The notes below the pieces were generated by a model, which saw only the letters and a list, made by a program, of their open reading frames with translations, was not told the origin of the DNA and searched no databases. Positions 50,350-60,220 of a DNA stretch of 64,000 bases are shown here, in pieces; the first letter of the stretch is position 1; every line of letters begins with the position of its first letter. The translations under genes were made by a program, and so were the position numbers. The stretch is from Blastococcus sp. TF02-8. GTDB taxonomy: Bacteria; Actinomycetota; Actinomycetes; Mycobacteriales; Geodermatophilaceae. The stretch lies in NCBI RefSeq assembly GCF_003319175.1, contig NZ_QOHK01000008.1, forward strand, positions 1 to 64,000. Reading direction: 5' to 3'.

Positions 50350-53300
50350 ATGGAGTCACGCACGGCTGGCGCGTCGACGCGGCTGATCGCGGGAGTGATC
50401 GCGCTGCTCCTGTGCGCGGGTGCCCTGGTGCTGGGCGGCACGGCCGCGCGGGCCGACTCCGCACCGCCGACCGCGGCCGCCACCGACCCGACGACCGTCT
50501 CGGCCGACCCCCTCCCCACCGTGCAGGTCAACGGTGTCGTGTGGGCGCAGACCGTCGTGGGCACCACGGTCTACGCAGCGGGGTCGTTCACGCGCGCACG
50601 CCCCGCGGGGGCTCCTGCCGGCACGCAGGAGGTGGTGCGCAACAATCTCCTGGCCTTCGACATCCGCACCGGGCAGCTGATCGAGTCCTTCGCCCCGGAT
50701 CTCAACGCCCAGGCGCTGGCGGTCACGCCGTCCCCCGACGGGAAGCGCATCTACGTCGGCGGTGACTTCACCGTCGCCAACGGCCAGCCCCGCAGCAGGG
50801 TCGCGGCCTACGACACGGCCACTGGTGCACTCGTCGCGAACTGGTCTCCTGGCGTCAACAGCCAGGTCCGGGCGTTGGCCGCCACCGCATCGACGGTCTA
50901 CATGGGCGGTTCGCTGACGGCCGTGGGCAGCGTGAGCCGCACGAACCTGGCGGCTGTCGCTGCCGCCAATGGCTCGCTCCTCCCATGGGCGCCGGTTCCG
51001 GGCATCGGCCCGACGGATGGGAACAGCCTGCCGCTGTTCGACGCGAACGGCAACGCCATCCCGGGAACCATCGATCCCGTCCGCAACCGGCAGACCTCGT
51101 CTGAGGTACTGGCGCTGGTGGTGACCGGGGGCGGTAGCCAGGTCGTCGCCGGCGGTCGCTTCTACACGATGAACGGAGCGCGGGCCTCTGCCGTTGCGGC
51201 TCTGGATCCCGTCACCGGCGGCAATCGTCCATTCGCCATCAACCAGGTCGTCACCAACCAGGGCGCCAACTCGGCTGTCTGGAGCCTCTCCACCGACGGT
51301 ACGGTCGTCTACGGGACTGGCTACGACTACTCGGGACCGGGCAACCTCGAAGGCTCCTTCGCCGTCACGGCGGCCGGAGGTGGGATCCGCTGGATTGCCG
51401 ACTGTCGGGGTGACACCTACTCCAGCTTCCCGATGAACGGCGCGCTGTACACCGCATCCCACGCGCACCAGTGCATCAACATCGGCGGTTTCCCCGAGCA
51501 GGAGCCGAGGGTCTGGAAGCGAGCGACCGCAGTGAGCCTCGCCGCCAATGGCAGGGTCGGCACGGTCACCCAGGGGAACTACAACTTCACGGGCCGCCCG
51601 GCTCCGGCGCTCCTCACCTGGTTCCCCGAGTTCGCGCAGGGCACCTACACCAAGCAGTACCAAGCGGGTTGGAGCGTCACCGGTGACGGCCAGTACGTCG
51701 TCTACGGCGGAGAGTTCCCCTCGGTGAACGGGCAGGCTCAGCAGGGGCTGGTCAGGTTCGCCATGCCCTCGAAGGCTCCGAACGCGGTCGGGCCCCGCGT
51801 GGAGCCCGGGGTGGGCGTCACCTCCGTCGCGGCTGGCGTCTTGCGTGTCAGCTGGAAGGGTGCCAGCGACCTGGACAACCGCTACCTGACCTACCGGGTC
51901 TACCGGGACGGTGCCGCAGCGCCGGTCGTGACCTTCACCCGTTCCTCCCAGTGGTGGCAGGTGGCCCCGGTTGCGTGGGCCGACCGTGCCGCCGGTTCGG
52001 GTACGCACAGCTACCGCGTCACCGTGAGCGATCCCTACGGCAACACGACCGAGGTGGGCTCGGCCAGCGGCGGCTCGGCGGGCACCGGCCCCTCCCGTCC
52101 CTACGCCGAAGCCGTGCACGCCGATGGCGCCACCGACTACTGGCCGATGGGAGAGAGCGCCGGCACGACGGCCTACGACCAGGCGGGGGTCGACGACGCC
52201 GTTGCCAGCGGTGGGATCGGCCGCGCTTGGGCGGGTGCGCTCCGAGGAGACACCGACTCCTCGGTCTGGTTCGACGGCGCAACCGGCTACTTCTCGACGC
52301 AGGTGCCCCGTCGCGGTCAGAACACGTTCTCCGTCGAGGCGTGGTTCGAGACCCGGACCACCGCCGGCGGCAAGATCATGGGATTCGGAGACCAACGGAC
52401 TGGGCTGAGCAACAACCACGACCGCCAGCTCTGGCTCGAACCGAACGGGCGGTTGCACTTCGCAGTCTGGCCTGGCACGCCCTTCGAGTTGGTGACCCCC
52501 GGTGCCTACAACAACGGCGTCTTCCATCACGCGGTCGCCACCGTCGGGCCGACCGGCATGTCGCTCTACGTCGACGGGAAGCTCATCACGAGCCGTACCG
52601 ACGCGATCATGGCCCAGGAGATCACCGGGTACTGGCGCATCGGTGGGGACCGGACCTGGTCGGGGTCCCCCTTCTTCAACGGGCGCATCGACGAGGTTGC
52701 GGTGTACCCGACGGTGCTGACCGCCGAGCAGGTGGCCCGGCACTACACCATCGCCACCACCGGCACGGCGACCAACGTCGCGCCGACCGCCGTGTTCACC
52801 TCTGTGGTCTCCGACCTCACCGCGTCGGTGGACGCCACGGCGACCACCGACCCGGACGGGCGCGTGGTGTCCTTCGCTTGGGACTTCGGTGACGGGTCGG
52901 CGGCCACGGGCGTCACGGCGAGCCGCCGTTACGCGTCGCCGGGCACCTACACGGTCACGTTGCGCGCGACCGACGACAAGGGTGCGGTCGGCACCACGAC
53001 CCGGCAGGTCACCGTCACCGCCCCGCCGGCGAACCAGCCCCCGACGGCCGCCTTCACCACGACTCCGGCCGGCCTCACCGCCTGGGTCGACGCGTCGGGG
53101 TCCCGCGATGCCGACGGGACGGTGGCGTCCTACGCATGGGACTTCGGTGACGGATCCACCGGCGCGGGTGCGACGACCTCGCACACGTTCGGCGCGGCGG
53201 GCACATACCCGGTGAAGCTGACCGTCACGGACGACGACGGCGCCACGGGGAGCGTCACCCGCCAGGTGACCGTGGCCGCGTCCACCGGGCCGGCCGTCGT

Positions 53301-55107
53301 CGCCCGGGACGCCTTCGGGCGCACGACGACCAACGGCCTCGGTACCGCGGACATCGGTGGTCCGTGGACCGCGACCGTCGGCGCCGGCCGCCAGTCGGTG
53401 ACCCCGGGTGTCGCCCAGCTGGCGATGCCCACGGCCGGGAACAACACCGGTGCACACCTGGGCGATGTCGCCCAGACCTCGGCCGATCTGCGCACGTCGT
53501 TCACCCTCACGGCGGCGCCCACCGGCGGGGGAACCTACGTGTACGCCATCGGGCGGCGTGCCGGGACGGCTGGTGACTACCGGGTGCGGGTCCGAGTAGC
53601 TCCCGACGGTTCGCTGGCGCTGGCGTTGTCCCGCGTCGCCGGCGGCGCGGAGGCCTTCCCGGGCGGGGAGGTCGTGGTCCCGGGCGTCACCTGGGCCCCC
53701 GGTGCGACCATCGAGCTGCGCGCCCAGGTGTGGGGCACCGGGACCACCGAGGTGCGCGGCACCGTCTGGCGGCAGGGGACGGCGGAACCGGCGCCCCAGC
53801 TGGTGCGTAGCGACACGACCGCGGCGCTCCAGGTCCCCGGGGCAGTGGGACTGGCGGTCTTCCGCCCGACCAGCAACACCGTGGCCTCCGCCGCCCGGTT
53901 CACCGGCTTCTCCGTGACGACGGTCCCGACCGGTCCGGCCCCGAACGCGGCGCCGACGGCGGCGTTCACGTCGACGTCGGACGGCCTGGCGCTGTCGGTG
54001 GACGGGTCGGGCTCGAGTGACCCGGACGGGACGGTGGCCGGGTTCGCGTGGTCGTTCGGTGACGGCACGAGCGGTGCGGGTGCGACGGCGTCGCACACCT
54101 ACGGGGCTGCGGGCAGCTATCCGGTGCGGTTGACGGTCACCGACGACGACGGTGCGACCGCGGTGGTCGAGCGCACGGTGACGGTGACGGCGCCGGTGGT
54201 GAACCGGGCGCCGACGGCGGCGTTCACGTCGACGTCGGACGGCCTGGCGCTGTCGGTGGACGGGTCGGGCTCGAGTGACCCGGACGGGACGGTGGCCGGG
54301 TTCGCGTGGTCGTTCGGTGACGGCACGAGCGGTGCGGGTGCGACGGCGTCGCACACCTACGGGGCTGCGGGCAGCTATCCGGTGCGGTTGACGGTCACCG
54401 ACGACGACGGTGCGACCGCGGTGGTCGAGCGCACGGTGACGGTGACGGCGCCCGTGGGCCCGCCGCCGGTGGCCCGCGACTCGTTCCGGCGCACGGTCAG
54501 CGGTGGTCTCGGGACGGCTGACGTCGGGGGGCCCTGGACCGCCGCGAACGGGGCGACCCGGCAATCCGTGGTCCCCGGCGTCGCGACCCTCGACCTGCCG
54601 GCCGCCGGTAACCTGACCGGGGCATACCTCGGCCAGGTCCAGCAGACGTCGGCGGACGTCCTCGCCTCCTTCTCGCTGACGTCGGCGCCCACCGGCGGCG
54701 GGGCGTCGGTGTACGTGACCGGGCGCCGGGTGGGCACCAACCAGGAGTACCGCGCGCGGGTGCGCTTCCTCGCCAACGGCACGGTGGGGCTCGCTCTCAC
54801 CCGCCTCTCCGGCACGGCCACCGAGGTCGTCATCGGCAGCGAGGTGATCGTGCCCGGTCTGACGTATGTGCCCGGCACCGCCCTGCAGGTGCGGGTCCAG
54901 GTGTCCGGCACCGGTACGACGCAGCTGGCCGCGAGCGTGTGGAACGCCGGGGACGAGGAGCCCGCGGTCCCGACGATCACCCGGTCGGACACGACCGCGT
55001 CGCTCCAGACCGCCGGCGGGTTGGGTGTTGCGGCATATCTGTCCGGAAGCGCCACGCGCGGCACGGCGGTCCGGTTCACCGCCTTCGACGTCGCGCCGGT
55101 CGACTGA
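50350..55107 (+). CDS. Giant secreted propeller/FN3/LamG/PKD surface protein A
   Basis: This 1585-residue protein starts at ATG 50350 (GGGGGAAG upstream) with a signal peptide (12-36). Parts in order: a delta-60/DUF5122-like propeller (about 45-480; repeats such as KRIYVGGDFTVANGQPRSRV), an FN3-like domain (490-575), a LamG-like jelly roll (585-805; RIDEVAVYPTVLTAEQVARH), PKD1-2 (811-977; FAWDFGDGS), a 215-residue beta module (980-1197), PKD3-4 (identical in DNA, 1201-1369) and a second beta module (1373-1585). No LPxTG or TM anchor is seen. It probably binds sugars in the matrix. Codon choice in the first 2.3 kb is less GC3-rich than elsewhere. Confidence 0.85.
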   Translation: MESRTAGASTRLIAGVIALLLCAGALVLGGTAARADSAPPTAAATDPTTVSADPLPTVQVNGVVWAQTVVGTTVYAAGSFTRARPAGAPAGTQEVVRNNLLAFDIRTGQLIESFAPDLNAQALAVTPSPDGKRIYVGGDFTVANGQPRSRVAAYDTATGALVANWSPGVNSQVRALAATASTVYMGGSLTAVGSVSRTNLAAVAAANGSLLPWAPVPGIGPTDGNSLPLFDANGNAIPGTIDPVRNRQTSSEVLALVVTGGGSQVVAGGRFYTMNGARASAVAALDPVTGGNRPFAINQVVTNQGANSAVWSLSTDGTVVYGTGYDYSGPGNLEGSFAVTAAGGGIRWIADCRGDTYSSFPMNGALYTASHAHQCINIGGFPEQEPRVWKRATAVSLAANGRVGTVTQGNYNFTGRPAPALLTWFPEFAQGTYTKQYQAGWSVTGDGQYVVYGGEFPSVNGQAQQGLVRFAMPSKAPNAVGPRVEPGVGVTSVAAGVLRVSWKGASDLDNRYLTYRVYRDGAAAPVVTFTRSSQWWQVAPVAWADRAAGSGTHSYRVTVSDPYGNTTEVGSASGGSAGTGPSRPYAEAVHADGATDYWPMGESAGTTAYDQAGVDDAVASGGIGRAWAGALRGDTDSSVWFDGATGYFSTQVPRRGQNTFSVEAWFETRTTAGGKIMGFGDQRTGLSNNHDRQLWLEPNGRLHFAVWPGTPFELVTPGAYNNGVFHHAVATVGPTGMSLYVDGKLITSRTDAIMAQEITGYWRIGGDRTWSGSPFFNGRIDEVAVYPTVLTAEQVARHYTIATTGTATNVAPTAVFTSVVSDLTASVDATATTDPDGRVVSFAWDFGDGSAATGVTASRRYASPGTYTVTLRATDDKGAVGTTTRQVTVTAPPANQPPTAAFTTTPAGLTAWVDASGSRDADGTVASYAWDFGDGSTGAGATTSHTFGAAGTYPVKLTVTDDDGATGSVTRQVTVAASTGPAVVARDAFGRTTTNGLGTADIGGPWTATVGAGRQSVTPGVAQLAMPTAGNNTGAHLGDVAQTSADLRTSFTLTAAPTGGGTYVYAIGRRAGTAGDYRVRVRVAPDGSLALALSRVAGGAEAFPGGEVVVPGVTWAPGATIELRAQVWGTGTTEVRGTVWRQGTAEPAPQLVRSDTTAALQVPGAVGLAVFRPTSNTVASAARFTGFSVTTVPTGPAPNAAPTAAFTSTSDGLALSVDGSGSSDPDGTVAGFAWSFGDGTSGAGATASHTYGAAGSYPVRLTVTDDDGATAVVERTVTVTAPVVNRAPTAAFTSTSDGLALSVDGSGSSDPDGTVAGFAWSFGDGTSGAGATASHTYGAAGSYPVRLTVTDDDGATAVVERTVTVTAPVGPPPVARDSFRRTVSGGLGTADVGGPWTAANGATRQSVVPGVATLDLPAAGNLTGAYLGQVQQTSADVLASFSLTSAPTGGGASVYVTGRRVGTNQEYRARVRFLANGTVGLALTRLSGTATEVVIGSEVIVPGLTYVPGTALQVRVQVSGTGTTQLAASVWNAGDEEPAVPTITRSDTTASLQTAGGLGVAAYLSGSATRGTAVRFTAFDVAPVD
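53950..54452 (+). repeat. Two identical 245-bp PKD-encoding repeats
   Basis: Positions 53950-54194 and 54208-54452 appear identical, with a period of 258 bp (86 codons). Each encodes one PKD domain (GFAWSFGDGTSGAGATASHT core). Other PKD domains in the protein share only protein similarity, so this is a recent duplication or a conversion event. Confidence 0.9.
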
Positions 55108-55112
55108 CCGCG

Positions 55113-55147
55113 GACGGTCCGGGCTCCGCTCCGGAGTCCGGACCGCC
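55113..55147. terminator. Terminator hairpin after surface protein A
   Basis: A 15-bp stem with two mismatches (55113-55127 against 55133-55147) lies right after the stop codon, so proteins A and B are probably separate transcripts. Confidence 0.7.
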
Positions 55148-55342
55148 CCGCAGCTAGCTCGCTGCAGTGGCCTGAGTACGCTGCGTGAGAACGACCTCCC
55201 CTGACCGAGGGAGGGTTGCGCATCGTCACCGGATCGTGTGATTACGCCCGCCGTGTCCGCGTGTCATCGTCACCGTGAGTATCGCTCCAACGGCGTCGTG
55301 CGGTGGGGGCGTCGCAGCTCGCAAAGTTTCGGGGGGAACGAA

Positions 55343-58300
55343 ATGAGCACGTCCACGCTGTCCAGCGGTCGGCGCCTCGCGTCGGCGTTCGTGGTCGCGC
55401 TGACCGCGGCCGGAACCATGGCACTGCTGCCGGCCGGCGCCGCGCAGGCCGACACCCGACCGCTCGTGCCGTCGGCGGCCACGCCCGTGACGGTCTCGGC
55501 CGACGCGCTGCCCACCGTCCAGATCAACGGCGTGGCCTGGTCGCAGGTCGTCGTCGGCAACACCGTCTACGTGGCAGGCAAGTTCACGACCGCCCGCCCG
55601 GCCGGTGCGCCTGCCGGCACCCAGGAGGTCGCGCGCACCAACCTCCTGGCGTATGACATCCGCACCGGCACGCTGATCCCGTCCTTCGCGCCGAGCCTCG
55701 ACGCGCAGGCACTGGTCGTCACCGCCTCGCCGGACGGCTCGCGCATCTACGTCGGTGGTGACTTCACCACCGTCGACGGTCAGACCCGCAAGCGCGTGGC
55801 CGCGTTCGACACCGCGAGCGGCACCCTGATCACGAGCTGGGCGCCCGCCGTCCAGAGCCAGGTGCGCGCGATCGCCGCCACCGACGACACCGTCTACCTC
55901 GGCGGCAGCATCACTGCCGTCGGCGGTGTCAGCCGCACGCGGCTGGCCGCGGTCCGGGCCTCCGACGGGGGGCTCCTCCCCTGGGCCCCCGTCCCGGGCG
56001 CCGCCGCGACCTCCGGCAGCGACCAGGTGATGGCGCTCGTCGTCACCGGTGGCGGCAGCCAGGTCGTGGCCGCCGGCCGCTTCGACTCCCTCAACAGCGT
56101 CAAGGCGACCGGGGTCGGGGCGCTCGACGCGACCACCGGCCAGACGAAGCCCTTCGCGATCAACCAGAAGCTGACCAACCAGGGTGCGAACTCTGCGGTG
56201 TACAGCCTCAGCACCGACGGGCCGCGTGTCTTCGGTACCGCCTACGACTTCAGCGGGCCGGGCAACCTCGAGGGCAACTTCGTCGTGACGGCCGAGGGTG
56301 GCTCGATCCTCGAGATCAACGACTGCCGGGGCGACAGCTACTCCAGCTACCCCAGCGGCGACGTCCTCTACGTCTCCAGCCACGCGCACGACTGCGGCAG
56401 CATCGGTGGCTTCCCGGAGCAGAACCCCCGGGTCAACAAGTTCGGCAACGCCTTCACGATCAAGCCGACCGGCACGGTGGGCTCCCGGACGATCAAGAAC
56501 AGCAACTTCCGCGGTCTCCCGGCCGGCTCGATGCTGCCCTGGTTCCCGACCATGACGCCCGGCACGTTCACCGGGCAGAGCCAGGCCGGGTGGTCGGTCA
56601 CCGGCAACGGCCAGTACGTCGTGTTCGGCGGGGAGTTCCCGCGGGTGAACGGCGTCGGGCAGCAGGGCCTGGTGAGGTACGCGCTGCCCAACGCTGCGCC
56701 CAACAAGGTCGGTCCCGTCGCCTCGGATGCGCTCACGCCGACCGTCACCGCCGTGGCCGCGGGCACCGCCAAGCTCGCCTGGACGGCCACCAGCGACCAG
56801 GACAACGAGAACCTCACCTACCGGGTGTACCGGGACGGCAACACCACGACCCCGGTGTACGAGGTCGTGCAGGCTTCCCAGTGGTGGAAGACGCCGGCCA
56901 TGTCGTTCACCGACTCGGGTCTCAGTGGCGGGACGCACACCTACCAGGTCGTCGCCGCCGACCCCTTCGGTAACCAGGTCGGCTCCCAGCTCGTCTCCGT
57001 CGAGGTGACGGGGGCGGTCCCGACGACCCCGCCGGCGACCGCAGGCAGCTACGTCGACGCCGTCAAGGCCGACGGGGCCACCGGTCACTGGCGTCTGGGC
57101 GGGACCACCGGTACCACCGCGGCCGACAGCGTCGGCACCGCCGCCATGAGCGTGGGCACGGGCGTCACCCGTGGGCAGGCCGGTGCGCTCGCCGGCGACA
57201 CCGACACGGCCTTCGGCTTCAACGGCACCGCGAACGCCGCCCTGTCCACGCAGACCGCGGCGGCCGCTCCGAACACCTTCACCCAGGAGGCGTGGTTCCA
57301 GACGGGCTCGACGACCGGCGGCCGCATCCTCGGTTTCGGCAACGCCCGGACGGGGACCAGCACCGCCTTCGACCGCCAGGTGTGGCTCGACGCCCAGGGC
57401 AAGGTCAACTTCGGCGTCAACTCCCCGTTCCTCTTCTGGACCCAGAAGAGGGTCGTGACCAGCACCGCCAGCTTCAACGACAACAAGTGGCACCACGTGG
57501 CCGCCACGATGGGCTCGTCGGGCATGGCGCTGTACGTGGACGGTCAGCTGGTCGGCTCGCGCACCGACACGAAGACCGGGGAGAGCTACTCCGGCTACCT
57601 CCGCGTCGGCAGCGACAAGGCCATGGGGGGCGTGGACACGTTCAACGGCCGTATCGACGAGGTGGCGCTGTACCGGACGGTGCTGAGCGCGCAGCAGGTC
57701 GCCGCCCACAACAGCCTGGGCCGCACCGGCAAGCCGGCCAACGTGGCGCCCGCCGCGCGGTTCGGTGCGGTGGCCGACGACCTGGAGGTCGCCTTCGACG
57801 GCAGCGCGTCGACCGACCCCGACGGCACCGTGAGCGCGTGGGCCTGGACCTTCGGGGACGGCACCACGGGCAGCGGGCGCACCGTGTCGCACACCTTCCC
57901 GGCGGCCGGTACCTACGCCGTGAGCCTGGTCGTCACCGACGACCGCGGTGCGACGGCAACGTTGACGCAGCAGGTGACCGTGGTGGCCAACCAGGCGCCG
58001 ACCGCCGTCTTCGGTTCTCAGGTGGCCGACCGCCTGGTCGCGCTGGACGCCTCCGCGTCGAGCGACACCGACGGCCGCGTCGCGTCGTACGCGTGGAACT
58101 TCGGCGACGGGAGCACCGGCACCGGCGCGACGACGTCGCACACCTACGCCGCCGACGGCACGTACCGGGTGACCCTGACGGTGACCGACGACGACGGGGC
58201 GACCGCCGTCAGCACGGCCGACCTCGCGGTCTCCGCGCCGGTGGTGCTCGCCGCCGACGCCTTCGACCGGACGGTGACCGGAGGCCTCGGCACGGCTGAT

Positions 58301-58885
58301 GTCGGTGGTGCCTGGACCACCGCGAACGGGACCACGCGGCTGTCGGTGGCACCGGGCACGGCCACCATGGCGCTCGCCGCGCCGGGCAACCTGACCGGCG
58401 CCTACCTGGGTGCGGTGTCTCAGACCAGCGCGGACCTCCGCACGACGGTGTCGCTGTCCGCGGCGCCGACCGGAACCGGGACGGCGGTCTACGTGACCGG
58501 ACGCCGGGTGGGCGCGAACCTGGAGTACCGGGCCCGCCTGCGTTTCCTCCCGAACGGCACCGTGGGCGTCATGATGAGCCGGCTGGCCGGCTCCAGCACG
58601 GAGACGGCGATCGGGTCCGAGGTCATCGTGCCCGGCCTGACGTACACGCCGGGCCAGCAGCTCGAGGTGCGGGTGCGTGCCTGGGGGACCGGTACGACGC
58701 AGCTGACCGCCTCGGTCTGGGCGGCGGGCGCCACGGAACCGGGCACCCCGACCGTGAGTCGCTCCGACGCGACCCCCGAGCTGCAGGCCGCCGGTGGAGT
58801 GGGTCTGTCGGCCTATCTCTTCGGCAGCGCCACGGCGCCGCTGGACGTGCGGTTCACCGGCTTCTCGGTGACCCAGGTCCGCTGA
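55343..58885 (+). CDS. Giant secreted propeller/FN3/LamG/PKD surface protein B
   Basis: The 1180-residue paralogue of protein A starts at ATG 55343 (GGGGGGAACGAA upstream) with a signal peptide (about 10-36, ending AAQADT). The order is a propeller-like region (45-450; SRIYVGGDFTTVDGQTRKRV), an FN3-like domain (466-555; YRVYRDGNTTTP), LamG-like (567-795; GRIDEVALYRTVLSAQQVAA), two PKD domains (800-965; WAWTFGDGTTGSG, YAWNFGDGSTGTG) and one C-terminal beta module (968-1180). It lacks the second PKD-pair/module block of A. No wall-anchor motif is present. It is likely part of the polysaccharide matrix or a surface lectin. Confidence 0.85.
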   Translation: MSTSTLSSGRRLASAFVVALTAAGTMALLPAGAAQADTRPLVPSAATPVTVSADALPTVQINGVAWSQVVVGNTVYVAGKFTTARPAGAPAGTQEVARTNLLAYDIRTGTLIPSFAPSLDAQALVVTASPDGSRIYVGGDFTTVDGQTRKRVAAFDTASGTLITSWAPAVQSQVRAIAATDDTVYLGGSITAVGGVSRTRLAAVRASDGGLLPWAPVPGAAATSGSDQVMALVVTGGGSQVVAAGRFDSLNSVKATGVGALDATTGQTKPFAINQKLTNQGANSAVYSLSTDGPRVFGTAYDFSGPGNLEGNFVVTAEGGSILEINDCRGDSYSSYPSGDVLYVSSHAHDCGSIGGFPEQNPRVNKFGNAFTIKPTGTVGSRTIKNSNFRGLPAGSMLPWFPTMTPGTFTGQSQAGWSVTGNGQYVVFGGEFPRVNGVGQQGLVRYALPNAAPNKVGPVASDALTPTVTAVAAGTAKLAWTATSDQDNENLTYRVYRDGNTTTPVYEVVQASQWWKTPAMSFTDSGLSGGTHTYQVVAADPFGNQVGSQLVSVEVTGAVPTTPPATAGSYVDAVKADGATGHWRLGGTTGTTAADSVGTAAMSVGTGVTRGQAGALAGDTDTAFGFNGTANAALSTQTAAAAPNTFTQEAWFQTGSTTGGRILGFGNARTGTSTAFDRQVWLDAQGKVNFGVNSPFLFWTQKRVVTSTASFNDNKWHHVAATMGSSGMALYVDGQLVGSRTDTKTGESYSGYLRVGSDKAMGGVDTFNGRIDEVALYRTVLSAQQVAAHNSLGRTGKPANVAPAARFGAVADDLEVAFDGSASTDPDGTVSAWAWTFGDGTTGSGRTVSHTFPAAGTYAVSLVVTDDRGATATLTQQVTVVANQAPTAVFGSQVADRLVALDASASSDTDGRVASYAWNFGDGSTGTGATTSHTYAADGTYRVTLTVTDDDGATAVSTADLAVSAPVVLAADAFDRTVTGGLGTADVGGAWTTANGTTRLSVAPGTATMALAAPGNLTGAYLGAVSQTSADLRTTVSLSAAPTGTGTAVYVTGRRVGANLEYRARLRFLPNGTVGVMMSRLAGSSTETAIGSEVIVPGLTYTPGQQLEVRVRAWGTGTTQLTASVWAAGATEPGTPTVSRSDATPELQAAGGVGLSAYLFGSATAPLDVRFTGFSVTQVR

Positions 58886-58891
58886 ACCGCT

Positions 58892-58928
58892 CCCCGGGAC
58901 CGTCCGCTCGCCGCGGGCGGTCCCGGGG
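58892..58928. terminator. Terminator hairpin after surface protein B
   Basis: CCCCGGGACCGTCCG and its near-complement ending TCCCGGGG form a stem of about 15 bp with one G-T pair between protein B and the flippase gene. Confidence 0.7.
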
Positions 58929-58949
58929 CTGGGCCGGGAGGATCCATCC

Positions 58950-60212
58950 ATGGTGCGAGGGCTCCGCGCGCTGCTGCGGCGACCGGCCACGGGGGCGGTG
59001 ACCGGGCAGGCCACCCAGGCCCTGGCCGGGCTCCTGCTCCAGGTCGCCGCCGCGCGCTACCTGGGCGCGGCGGGGCTGGCCACCTTCGCGGTGATCTACG
59101 GGGCCGTCGTGCTCGTGACCGCGGTCGCCAGCGGACTGGTCGGTGACTCGCTGACCGTGCTGGACCGGGCGGAGCCCGGCACCCGAGCGGGCCTGCACGT
59201 CTGGGGGACCGCGGTGGCCGTCGTGGCCGGCCTCGTCGCGGGGTGCCTGGCGGCGGTCACCACGGTGGTCCCGCCCCTGGTGGGGGTGGTGCTCGGCGCG
59301 GCGGTCACCGCCTTCGTCCTCGAGGACACCTTTCGGCGGCTGCTGATGGCCGCAGGCCGCTACTGGTCCCTGCCGGTGGTGGACGGCACCAGCCTCGTCG
59401 TCTCCCTCGGTGTGCTGGTCCTCTGCGGTCTCGCCGGACCGCTGGAGCTCGCCCACTTCCTCCTTGCCCTGGTGGCCGGTCAGGTCGCGGCCGGTGTGGT
59501 GGCCTGGTGGGCGATACCGCTGTCGGAGCGACCCCGTGGGCCGTGGCGTTCGCCGGATCTGCGCGGGGTGTGGTCCTTCGGGATCTGGCGGGCCGCGGCG
59601 CAGATGGTCCGCCCAGGACTGCTCACCGGTCTGCGACTGGTCGTGGTCGTGCTGGCCGGGGCCGCCGTCTACGGTCCACTGGAGGCGGCGCGCGTGTACA
59701 CCGCGCCGACCCTGGTGCTGGTGGCGGGACTGGGTTCGTACCTTCTTCCGCACTACGTGGCCATGCGCCACCGTTCCCCGGCGGCGGCGCTGCGGTCGGC
59801 GGACCGGGCAGCGCTCGGCCTGGCCGCGGTGGTGGCCGTGGTCACAGGGGTCACCCTGGCATGCCAGCCACTGCTCGAGCCGTTGCTCACGGGTGGCGCC
59901 TACGACGTGCCGGTGGCAGCCGTCGCTGGTTGGGGGGCCTACGCGGTGTCGGCTGCCCTCCTCCTGCCCTACTCGGGTCTGGCGACGGTCCACCGGAGGC
60001 AGCGTCGGGTGCTCGCGCTCCGGCTGCTCGAGTTCGCACCGCTGGCCGGTGTCGCGCTCCTCGCCTCCGGCAGCGTCGCCGCCCTCGCCTGGGCACCTCT
60101 GCTGCTGTCCGCGGGCCCCGTCCTCGTGGCGGTGGCCGTGCGCGCCACCGTGCTCCGGCCGCTCGTGCCAGGGGTCGCCCCCGCACCCGGTGAGATCCGC
60201 GTGTCGGCGTGA
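58950..60212 (+). CDS. Wzx-like polysaccharide flippase (MATE/MOP superfamily)
   Basis: The 420-residue membrane protein has about 12 TM segments. It starts with a basic cytoplasmic end (VRGLRALLRRPATGAVTGQA) then TQALAGLLLQVAAARYLGAA (TM1, a typical polysaccharide-transport start), TFAVIYGAVVLVTAVASGLV, and the TM7-8 block VRPGLLTGLRLVVVVLAGAA-VYG. It lacks enzymatic motifs. It would move the lipid-linked repeat unit across the membrane. GGGAGGATCC lies upstream. It converges on the GT4 gene with only 8 bp between stops. Confidence 0.85.
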   Translation: MVRGLRALLRRPATGAVTGQATQALAGLLLQVAAARYLGAAGLATFAVIYGAVVLVTAVASGLVGDSLTVLDRAEPGTRAGLHVWGTAVAVVAGLVAGCLAAVTTVVPPLVGVVLGAAVTAFVLEDTFRRLLMAAGRYWSLPVVDGTSLVVSLGVLVLCGLAGPLELAHFLLALVAGQVAAGVVAWWAIPLSERPRGPWRSPDLRGVWSFGIWRAAAQMVRPGLLTGLRLVVVVLAGAAVYGPLEAARVYTAPTLVLVAGLGSYLLPHYVAMRHRSPAAALRSADRAALGLAAVVAVVTGVTLACQPLLEPLLTGGAYDVPVAAVAGWGAYAVSAALLLPYSGLATVHRRQRRVLALRLLEFAPLAGVALLASGSVAALAWAPLLLSAGPVLVAVAVRATVLRPLVPGVAPAPGEIRVSA

Positions 60213-60220
60213 CCGCGTGT

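Noticed and set aside
53950-54452. A CRISPR-like array
   Set aside because: The two long repeats are in-frame PKD domains in a coding gene; no short regular repeats with unique spacers or cas genes exist in the window.
50356-54564. A 1402-codon minus-strand open frame opposite surface protein A (and a 1262-codon one opposite protein B)
   Set aside because: High GC leaves antisense frames open. Their products are Arg/Gly/Val-rich without domains, while the plus strand shows signal peptides and known domains.
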